Below, in pieces: positions 1 to 5,975 of a DNA stretch of 64,000 bases. Source of the DNA: Clostridium sp. chh4-2 (lineage in GTDB: Bacteria > Bacillota > Clostridia > Lachnospirales > Lachnospiraceae); NCBI RefSeq assembly GCF_002899675.1, contig NZ_PKUU01000010.1:1-64000 (forward strand), in the 5' to 3' direction. The translations under genes and the position numbers were made by a program. Positions within the stretch are counted from its first letter, which is position 1, and each line of letters begins with the position of its first letter. The notes under the pieces were generated by a model that saw only the letters and a program-made list of their open reading frames with translations, ran no database searches and was not told the DNA's origin.

Positions 1-155
1 ACGCTGAAGGCATCTAAGCGTGAAGCCCCCCTCAAGATGAGATATCTCATACGCAAGTAGTAAGACCCCTTGAAGACGACGAGGTAGATAGGGCAGAGGT
101 GGAAGCATGGCAACATGTGAAGCTGACTGTTACTAATCGGTCGAGGGCTTAACCA
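1..155 (+). rRNA. 23S ribosomal RNA, 3' end (partial)
   Basis: The first 155 bases are the conserved 3' end of a bacterial 23S rRNA, including the near-terminal block with ttactaatcggtcgagg and the closing cttaacca. The 5' part lies outside the window. The next 110 bases hold no recognisable 5S rRNA; a tRNA cluster follows directly. The exact 3' end is set by similarity to the usual 23S terminus and could differ by a few bases. Confidence 0.95.
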
Positions 156-266
156 AGTTGGTTTAGGTAAGAAAAAGAGGAAAGCGGCAGAAGCCGTAAC
201 GGATGGAAGGTAGAGATACCGATAGATATGATTCAGTGTGTGGTTTTGAGGGTACATACCCTATGA

Positions 267-339
267 TCCTTGATAGCTCAGTCGGTAGAGCACGCGGCTG
301 TTAACCGCGGTGTCGTAGGTTCGAGTCCTACTCAGGGAG
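267..339 (+). tRNA. tRNA-Asn (anticodon GTT)
   Basis: A complete 73-nt cloverleaf: acceptor arms TCCTTGA/TCAGGGA, D arm with AGCTCAGTCGGTAGAGC, anticodon loop reading GTT, T loop GGTTCGAGTCC, discriminator G. The CCA end is not encoded. First of three tRNAs directly behind the 23S gene, probably co-transcribed with the rRNA operon. Confidence 0.97.
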
Positions 340-400
340 CTTTAACTGCTCAATATGGGTTGACAGAAGTAAAAAAATATAGTATTATATAAAAAATTCC

Positions 401-472
401 GGCCCCATGGTCAAGCGGTTAAGACATCGCCCTTTCACGGCGGTAACACGAGTTCGAATCTCGTTGGGGTCA
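401..472 (+). tRNA. tRNA-Glu (anticodon TTC)
   Basis: A complete 72-nt cloverleaf with acceptor GGCCCCA/TGGGGTC, anticodon loop CTTTCAC giving TTC, and T loop GTTCGAATC. The discriminator is A and CCA is not encoded. Second tRNA of the cluster behind the 23S gene. Confidence 0.97.
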
Positions 473-518
473 TCTGAGTTGAAATTCTATTGAAGTTCAA
501 CTTTTTACAATTTAATAT

Positions 519-589
519 GGCGACATAGCCAAGTGGTAAGGCAAAGGTCTGCAACACCTCTATCACCAGTTCAAATCTGGTTGTCGCCT
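519..589 (+). tRNA. tRNA-Cys (anticodon GCA)
   Basis: A complete 71-nt cloverleaf with acceptor GGCGACA/TGTCGCC, anticodon loop CTGCAAC giving GCA, and T loop GTTCAAATC. The discriminator is T and CCA is not encoded. Last tRNA before a strong terminator. Confidence 0.97.
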
Positions 590-596
590 CTAAGTT

Positions 597-630
597 AAAA
601 CCTCAGAATTATACGGATTCTGAGGTTTTT
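597..630 (+). terminator. Intrinsic terminator of the rRNA/tRNA operon
   Basis: An 11-bp perfect stem (aacctcagaat / attctgaggtt) with a 7-nt loop, followed by a T run. It starts 10 bases after tRNA-Cys, so it closes the rRNA-tRNA transcript. Confidence 0.9.
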
Positions 631-655
631 GCTGTAAATAGTGTTAAACCTTCCC

Positions 656-688
656 GCAGGCAATTATCCTAAGATTGCCCGCATTTTT
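656..688 (+). terminator. Second hairpin with T tail downstream of the tRNA cluster
   Basis: Stem GCaGGCAAT / ATTGCCcGC with a 9-nt loop and a following ATTTTTTA tract. Probably a back-up terminator for the rRNA/tRNA transcript. The rest of 689-790 is AT-rich and shows no gene. Confidence 0.55.
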
Positions 689-792
689 TATGCTTATTTT
701 AAAGCAACTACCACTGTGGATTATAATACTAATTTTAATGTAATGCATTATATGTTCTATTTTAGTTTTGGATTAAACGTTCCATTCATGCA

Positions 793-819
793 ATAATCAT
801 TCGAAAATCAAATGATTAT
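793..819. promoter_or_regulatory. Inverted repeat, candidate LysR operator
   Basis: A 9-bp perfect inverted repeat (ATAATCATT / AATGATTAT) with a 9-nt spacer, ending 16 bases before the -35 box at 836. Dyads at this place are typical activator sites for LysR-type proteins, and a LysR gene lies in the same transcript. A related ATGATT/AATCAT dyad sits at 2470-2483, before ridA. Assigning both to this LysR protein is inference. Confidence 0.5.
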
Positions 820-835
820 AATTCTATTTATCTGA

Positions 836-864
836 TTGACGAATACAACACCTGCTTTTATAAT
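836..864 (+). promoter_or_regulatory. Promoter of the TRIC channel-lysR genes
   Basis: TTGACG at 836-841 and TATAAT at 859-864 are separated by exactly 17 bases, a near-consensus housekeeping promoter. It lies 40 bases before the first start codon. Confidence 0.8.
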
Positions 865-903
865 CAATTTGAGCCATTATAGAAACAGGAGGAAATGACT
901 GAT

Positions 904-1554
904 ATGAATAATTTTCAAGGTATGCTGTTTTGGATGGAGAAAGCGGGTATTATAGCATTTTCTATATCCGGTGCGATGATTGGAGTGGAAGAAGCGGTGG
1001 ATCTTTTCGGGGTTCTGTTCTTGGGACTAATCACAGCATTGGGAGGCGGTACTTTGAGAGATACGTTGCTTGGTACAGTTCCTTCAGCTAATTTTTTTGA
1101 TTATCAGGGAATTGTTTTATCTTTATTCACATCGCTGATTGTCTTTAGCGTTGCATACACGAAAAGAAAGTATTACTATAGTCATATGGATCAGATTGAG
1201 CGTTTAAATAATGTGGTAGATTCTGTGGGGCTTGGCTTTTTCGCAGTATGTGGTGTTCAGGCTGCGCTGGAAGCTGGTTATTCAACCAATATTTTTTTAT
1301 TGGCTTTTATGGGAATGCTGACCGGCGTTGGTGGAGGCTTACTCAGAGATGTAATCGTGAAGAGAGTGCCGGTTATTTTTTCCAAGCATATCTATGCGGT
1401 TGCAGCAATTTCGGGTGGTGTATGTTATATAGCTCTCATAAGAAGTAAGATGAATGAAACGGCAGCAGTAATATTTAGTGTGTTATTGGTTGTTTTCATT
1501 CGCATGCTTTCTACACAGAAAAAACTGAATCTTCCGAAGGTGAGAAGAATTTGA
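904..1554 (+). CDS. TRIC/UPF0126 family cation channel protein
   Basis: Small integral membrane protein of the TRIC (trimeric intracellular cation channel)/UPF0126 family. The two internally related halves are visible: each has hydrophobic helices and a glycine-rich loop followed by R-D, LGGGTLRDTLLG in the first half and VGGGLLRDVIVK in the second. This duplicated pattern is diagnostic of the family, and the length of about 216 residues is normal. The start at 904 is chosen over the in-frame ATG at 895 because AGGAGG at 887-892 leaves 11 bases to 904 but only 2 to 895. The TGA stop is 14 bases from the next gene, a LysR regulator, so the two are probably co-transcribed. Prokaryotic TRIC channels conduct K+ and Na+; the physiological role here is unknown. 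Confidence 0.88.
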   Translation: MNNFQGMLFWMEKAGIIAFSISGAMIGVEEAVDLFGVLFLGLITALGGGTLRDTLLGTVPSANFFDYQGIVLSLFTSLIVFSVAYTKRKYYYSHMDQIERLNNVVDSVGLGFFAVCGVQAALEAGYSTNIFLLAFMGMLTGVGGGLLRDVIVKRVPVIFSKHIYAVAAISGGVCYIALIRSKMNETAAVIFSVLLVVFIRMLSTQKKLNLPKVRRI

Positions 1555-1570
1555 TGATAGGAGATGTGTG

Positions 1571-2473
1571 ATGGATATAGAAGAAATTCGTACTTTTATT
1601 GAGGTGGCGAAATGCTGTAACTTCTCGAAGGCAGCAGATGTTTTGCATATTGTACAATCTACAGTTTCTAATCGAATGAAATCTTTAGAAGAATATATGG
1701 GTGAACAACTGCTGATTAGAGATAAGACCGGAATAAGACTAACACCAGCGGGGAAGATGTTTTTAAATTATGCAAAGCAAATTCAGACCCTTAATGAGAA
1801 TGCCTTAAAAGATATTCACATGGTAAGTACATATGAGGATTGTCTGAACATTGCAAGTGTACAATGGATTTTCAGTTATACATTGGAAAGTATGCTTACA
1901 GAGTTCAGCAAAATACATCCGAAAATAGCAACCAATCTAATCATCGCGCATAGTGAAGAGATTATTCCGATGCTTCAGAATCAGGTGTATGATGTTGCCT
2001 TGATCTCTTACAAAATAGATAATGCTAATTTGCATAGTATTCCATTCTGTAAAACCAAAATCCTGTTTGTTGGTGCGGCAGATCAATATTCAGCATATAA
2101 GCAAGGAATATCGAAAGAACAGCTGAGAAATTTACCTTTGATCTATTCTGACATCTGGCAGAATTATTTGTCATATGTTTCAGATAATTTTCTGCCGGAG
2201 AGCAAGACATTTCTGATCCATTGCAATATGCTGGACAGTGCAAAGAAGTTTTGCAAGGCCGGAATCGGATGCTGCTTTCTCCCGGAAATTATGATCAGGA
2301 ATGAACTGAACGAAGGAACGCTGATTCATATTCCAATTTCGGGTTTGACTATAAAATATATGAATATATATTTTGTGTATAACAAGAAAAAATTAAATTC
2401 TATTGCTTTACAAGAGTGGTTTAAAATGTATCCGGAATTAAAAAGACAAATAGACAAACATTCGAAAATATGA
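1571..2473 (+). CDS. LysR family transcriptional regulator
   Basis: About 300 residues. The N-terminal winged helix-turn-helix (residues about 1-60) has the LysR signature with FSKAADVLHIVQSTVSNRM, and a periplasmic-binding-protein-like effector domain follows. The start at 1571 is preferred because AGGAG at 1559-1563 leaves 7 bases. The gene follows the TRIC channel and precedes ridA on the same strand, so it probably controls this locus. Dyads at 793-819 and 2470-2483 are candidate binding sites. The effector cannot be read from sequence; the neighbourhood (RidA, PLP enzyme, antiporter) suggests an amino acid or 2-oxo acid. Confidence 0.9.
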   Translation: MDIEEIRTFIEVAKCCNFSKAADVLHIVQSTVSNRMKSLEEYMGEQLLIRDKTGIRLTPAGKMFLNYAKQIQTLNENALKDIHMVSTYEDCLNIASVQWIFSYTLESMLTEFSKIHPKIATNLIIAHSEEIIPMLQNQVYDVALISYKIDNANLHSIPFCKTKILFVGAADQYSAYKQGISKEQLRNLPLIYSDIWQNYLSYVSDNFLPESKTFLIHCNMLDSAKKFCKAGIGCCFLPEIMIRNELNEGTLIHIPISGLTIKYMNIYFVYNKKKLNSIALQEWFKMYPELKRQIDKHSKI

Positions 2474-2495
2474 TTAAAATCATGCGAATTATTCG

Positions 2496-2525
2496 TTAGA
2501 CAAATAGAAACCTCTTGTTTACAAT
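2496..2525 (+). promoter_or_regulatory. Possible promoter of ridA inside the palindrome
   Basis: TTAGAC (2496-2501), 18 bases, TACAAT (2520-2525). If used, transcription would start near 2532, within the loop of the 2508-2561 palindrome, so the mRNA would lack the left arm. A moderate match only. Confidence 0.35.
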
Positions 2526-2561
2526 TATTCTATCATAAAAATAATTGTAAACAGGAGGTTT
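2508..2561. promoter_or_regulatory. 22-bp palindrome covering the ridA Shine-Dalgarno
   Basis: Left arm 2508-2529 and right arm 2540-2561 are 22 bases each with a 10-nt loop; all positions pair except one T-G. The right arm contains AGGAGG (2553-2558), the ribosome binding site of ridA, so in a read-through transcript the site would be locked in a very stable stem. As DNA it could instead be an operator, or a weak terminator for the lysR transcript, since only four T follow. Confidence 0.8.
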
Positions 2562-2565
2562 TATT

Positions 2566-2940
2566 ATGAGTAAGATTGTTACAAATAATGCACCAGCTGC
2601 AATTGGACCATATTCGCAAGGCGTTACAGCAGGCAAATTCGTGTTTGTATCTGGACAGCTTCCAATTGATCCGGAAACAGGATCATTTCCAGAAGGGGAT
2701 ATCAAGGTTCTTACGGCTCGGTCTCTTAAAAATATTGAAGCAATTTTAAAGGAGGCAGGCGGAAGCCTTGAAAATGTTGTAAAAACATCAATTTTTGTAA
2801 CAGATTTAAAGCAGTTTGCAGACGTGAATGAAGCATATAGTAAGTTCTTTGGGGATGTACCGCCTGCACGTTCCTGCGTAGAAGTCGCAGCTCTCCCAAA
2901 GGGGGCCGCGGTAGAGATTGAGGCTATTGCATATATTTAA
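2566..2940 (+). CDS. ridA: RidA family reactive intermediate/imine deaminase
   Basis: A 124-residue member of the YjgF/YER057c/UK114 (RidA) family. These proteins hydrolyse 2-aminoacrylate and related imines released by PLP enzymes, giving a 2-oxo acid and ammonia. Family features seen: IGPYSQ near residue 13, the FVSGQ core, and the C-terminal block with PPARSCVEVAALPKGA, including the active-site Arg (R102). The following VEIEA also fits. Length is that of the full family. The gene sits 27 bases before a threonine-synthase-like PLP enzyme, a partnership that makes chemical sense. AGGAGG lies 7 bases before the ATG, inside a long palindrome. Confidence 0.95.
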   Translation: MSKIVTNNAPAAIGPYSQGVTAGKFVFVSGQLPIDPETGSFPEGDIKVLTARSLKNIEAILKEAGGSLENVVKTSIFVTDLKQFADVNEAYSKFFGDVPPARSCVEVAALPKGAAVEIEAIAYI

Positions 2941-2967
2941 TCATTTGGACATAGAAAGGGGAAAGCC

Positions 2968-4236
2968 ATGTATTATACCGGAAAAGTGAGATGCTTATAT
3001 TGTGGAGAGGAATATGAAGCTGAGGATATGTTTGAAGGATGTCTAAAGTGTCATACAGATAAGTTTGCATCTAATCTTACACCTGTTTATGATTTGCCTA
3101 AAACAGACGGAAAGAAGGAAACATTTATGAAAATGTTTCCGGGATCAAATTTGGAGACTTATCGTTCGCTGCTTCCATTTAAAGGTACAGAAAAGCTTGT
3201 AGATCTTGGAGTTGGAAATACGGCATTAACAAAATTAGATCGGCTCGGTGAAACGTTAGGAGTTGATTTATACATCAAGGATGAGACACGTAATCCTACA
3301 TGGGGACATAAGGACAGATTAAATGCTGTGTTGATTAATAAGGCAGTTGAACTGAAAGCGCCTGGTGTTATTTATGCATCAACAGGCAACAATGGAGCTT
3401 CAGGAGCAGCATTTGCAGCGAAAGCGGGACTTCCTTGTATCATCATGACCGTAACTGGTGTGAATCAGACACTGGAGACATTTATGCAGATTTATGGAGC
3501 CTCTCTGATCGGTGTAAAAACAACTCCTGACCGATGGAAGGTTTTGAAAAATATGGTTGACGAAAAGGGTTGGTATCCTGCAACCAACTATGTAGTCCCA
3601 ATCGTAGGAAGCAATCCTTGGGCAATCGATGGGTATAAAGTGATTGCATATGAATTATATAAAAATATGGATGAACTTCCAGACAAGATTGTAGTTCCAA
3701 TCTGTTATGGTGATGCGTTATTTGGCATTATGAAGGGATTCTCAGAATTAAAAGAGATGGGATTCATTGATAAAATACCACAGATGGTATCGGTTGAAGA
3801 TTATGGTCCTGTTGCGAAAGCATACAATGAGAATAAAGAAATTATTGAACCGGTTGAAAGCTGGGGGAGCGTGGCTTCTTCAATGTCTACAGTATGGGGA
3901 ACCTATCACTCTCTTTATGCTTTAAAGAAATCAAATGGTCTGGCAATTTCTTTAGAAGGAAATAAAGAAATTAACGAAGCACAGATAGAACTCGCTCAGA
4001 CAGAGGGTGTGTACTGTGAATCGGCATCCGCATCTACGCTGGCTGGTTTAAAACGACTGATGGCAGAAGGAAAAATTAAGAAAGGCGAGAAGGTTGTACT
4101 CTTAATTACTGCCAGTGGAGTAAAAGATACGAAAGTAACGGCTTCATATCTTCCGGAAATTCCGGAAAGCAATGCGAAAATGGAAGACATCTATAGAATT
4201 TTAAAGGATACATACCATTTGCAAGTTATGGACTAA
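2968..4236 (+). CDS. Threonine synthase-like PLP-dependent enzyme
   Basis: 422 residues, fold-type II PLP enzyme most like threonine synthase. The N-terminus has a small zinc-ribbon-like motif (Cys9, Cys12, Cys25, Cys28), as in archaeal-type threonine synthases. The PLP lysine is expected at K115 in WGHKDRLN, where most threonine synthases have S-F-K-D-R. A glycine-rich phosphate loop STGNNGASGAAFAA follows. No homoserine or other threonine pathway genes are nearby; the neighbours are RidA and a NhaC antiporter. A catabolic lyase acting on a hydroxy- or amino-substituted amino acid and releasing an enamine is therefore as likely as biosynthesis. The family is secure, the substrate is not. Confidence 0.85.
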   Translation: MYYTGKVRCLYCGEEYEAEDMFEGCLKCHTDKFASNLTPVYDLPKTDGKKETFMKMFPGSNLETYRSLLPFKGTEKLVDLGVGNTALTKLDRLGETLGVDLYIKDETRNPTWGHKDRLNAVLINKAVELKAPGVIYASTGNNGASGAAFAAKAGLPCIIMTVTGVNQTLETFMQIYGASLIGVKTTPDRWKVLKNMVDEKGWYPATNYVVPIVGSNPWAIDGYKVIAYELYKNMDELPDKIVVPICYGDALFGIMKGFSELKEMGFIDKIPQMVSVEDYGPVAKAYNENKEIIEPVESWGSVASSMSTVWGTYHSLYALKKSNGLAISLEGNKEINEAQIELAQTEGVYCESASASTLAGLKRLMAEGKIKKGEKVVLLITASGVKDTKVTASYLPEIPESNAKMEDIYRILKDTYHLQVMD

Positions 4237-4256
4237 AAGAGGAGGAATCGGGGGCG

Positions 4257-5717
4257 ATGGAAAACAATAATAAAAAGCGAAAAGAGATGTCTTTAGGGGC
4301 GGCTGTTTGTATTTTTTTGGTAATATGTGCAGCAATTGCAATTCAAAAGGTTGTTATCAAGGGTGATATGGGTTCTATGTTCTTCATGCTGTGGGTATTC
4401 CTGATTCCGGTTGGAATTTATTTTGGACATACATCATCAGAGATGGAACGTGCTGCAATCGAATTTACACATAAAGCAGTTGCAGCAATTCTTGTACTTC
4501 TTGCAGCGGGTGCCTTGATTGGAACCTGGATTTCATCAGGAACAACTCCTGCTTTAATCTATTATGGATTAAAATTTATCAGTCCAAAGATTTTTTTGGT
4601 GGCTTCTATGCTGCTGTGTTCCGTTGTATCTCTGTTTTGTGGTACGTCGAACGGAACAGTGGGAACAGCCGGAGTAGCATTGGTGGGTATTGGAAACAGC
4701 ATGGGAATTCCAACGGGAATTACTGCCGGAGCTGTTATCTGCGGTGCATTTTTTGGAGATAAAATGTCACCGGTTTCAGATACCAATATACTGTCAACTT
4801 CTATTACAGGAGTTAATATGTTCAAACATATCCGCTATATGGTCTTTGATCAGGTTCCGGGATATATTATTTCTCTGATCTTCTTCTTTATCGTTGGATT
4901 GCGCTACACAGGAAGCATTACGAATGAGTCTACGATACAGTTAATGCAGGGACTTCAGGATAATTTCAACATGGGCTTCTTTGCATTTTTGCCTATGCTT
5001 GTAACAGGGGGGCTTTTGGCAATGAAACAATCTTCCCTTCTTGCAATTTTAGGTGGTGCGGTTATGGGAATCTTTGTATCAATTTTTTATCAGGGAATGA
5101 ATCCTATGGAAGCAGTCAATGTATTCTATAGTGGTTTCTCTCTGGAAACAAGCAGCGAAGCACTGTCTACTTTATTAAATCGTGGAGGCGTTGCAGACAT
5201 GTGGGGGCTTGCGGGCATTACGCTATTCGGATTTACAGTGGCAGGTATGCTGGATTACCTTGAAGTGTTGAAAAAACTTGCAGAGGCTGTTTCTTCGAGA
5301 ATTCGTTCTATTACAGGACTTGCGTTCATTACAATTTTATTTGGTTTTGTTGGCAATGCAATTTCCCTTAGCCAGAATTTTGCAATTGTTATGACCGGAA
5401 CATTGATGAATCCGATCTATCCAAAATATAACTTGCTTCCAAAAAACTGTTCCAGAGATTTACAGGCAGGCGGAACTTACGGGGCTATGTTCATTCCGTG
5501 GAACAACAATACAATTTTTGTCTGCGGAGCCCTGGGTGTAACAGCAACTTCCTTTATTCCCTATATTCCGTTACTTTATTTGACTCCAGTCATCGTATTG
5601 ATTTATACAGTTATCAGATATAAAGTGGATCGTATTTATGACGATGTCGGTTTTGTTGATGTTTCAGCCCGCTTGGAAAATGATCCTGATATGCAGAAAG
5701 CAATGTTAGACAGGTAA
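4257..5717 (+). CDS. NhaC family Na+/H+ antiporter-type transporter
   Basis: 486 residues with about 11-12 hydrophobic segments. The family block AGAVICGAFFGDKMSPVSDT is present near residue 155-178, and a second conserved block with PWNNNT lies near residue 417. NhaC-family proteins exchange Na+ and H+; some members exchange organic acids or amino acids (for example malate/lactate). The gene starts 20 bases after the PLP enzyme with AGGAGG close by, so it is the last gene of the ridA operon. Context suggests uptake or efflux of the PLP enzyme's substrate or product. Confidence 0.9.
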   Translation: MENNNKKRKEMSLGAAVCIFLVICAAIAIQKVVIKGDMGSMFFMLWVFLIPVGIYFGHTSSEMERAAIEFTHKAVAAILVLLAAGALIGTWISSGTTPALIYYGLKFISPKIFLVASMLLCSVVSLFCGTSNGTVGTAGVALVGIGNSMGIPTGITAGAVICGAFFGDKMSPVSDTNILSTSITGVNMFKHIRYMVFDQVPGYIISLIFFFIVGLRYTGSITNESTIQLMQGLQDNFNMGFFAFLPMLVTGGLLAMKQSSLLAILGGAVMGIFVSIFYQGMNPMEAVNVFYSGFSLETSSEALSTLLNRGGVADMWGLAGITLFGFTVAGMLDYLEVLKKLAEAVSSRIRSITGLAFITILFGFVGNAISLSQNFAIVMTGTLMNPIYPKYNLLPKNCSRDLQAGGTYGAMFIPWNNNTIFVCGALGVTATSFIPYIPLLYLTPVIVLIYTVIRYKVDRIYDDVGFVDVSARLENDPDMQKAMLDR

Positions 5718-5856
5718 CCGGATTTTCGGAGTAAATGCAGCAGTTCATGTGTTTGATAAAAATCAGCTGCAGACATAAGTTGGACAGATTGCATTTCTCC
5801 TTGATTTTCACTTGCTTTTTTGGCAGCGGTATAGTTCGAATCGCGTTTCTTATTAG

Positions 5857-5898
5857 AACCTCAGGAACCTTGAGAAATCAAGATTCCCGAGGTTTTTG
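5857..5898 (+). terminator. Intrinsic terminator of the ridA operon
   Basis: A long hairpin (aacctc-ggaa-cttga pairing with tcaag-ttcc-gaggtt, two mismatches) with a GAAA-type loop and a T5 tail. It lies about 140 bases after the NhaC stop. Confidence 0.85.
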
Positions 5899-5919
5899 TT
5901 TTGCACTTTTGAAAGTATC

Positions 5920-5945
5920 ACGTTGTCCAATTCCCGCATAAAATG
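5920..5945 (+). promoter_or_regulatory. Possible mother-cell (SigK/SigE-like) promoter
   Basis: AC at 5920-5921, 15 bases, then gCATAaaaTg at 5936-5945. This resembles the AC-N16-CATAnnnTA pattern of Bacillus/Clostridium SigK promoters. It ends 30 bases before the beta-helix gene. No housekeeping promoter of equal quality was seen. Short degenerate motifs like this occur by chance, so confidence is low. Confidence 0.3.
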
Positions 5946-5975
5946 GTATATCAATAAAAAAGCAGGTGAAACCAT

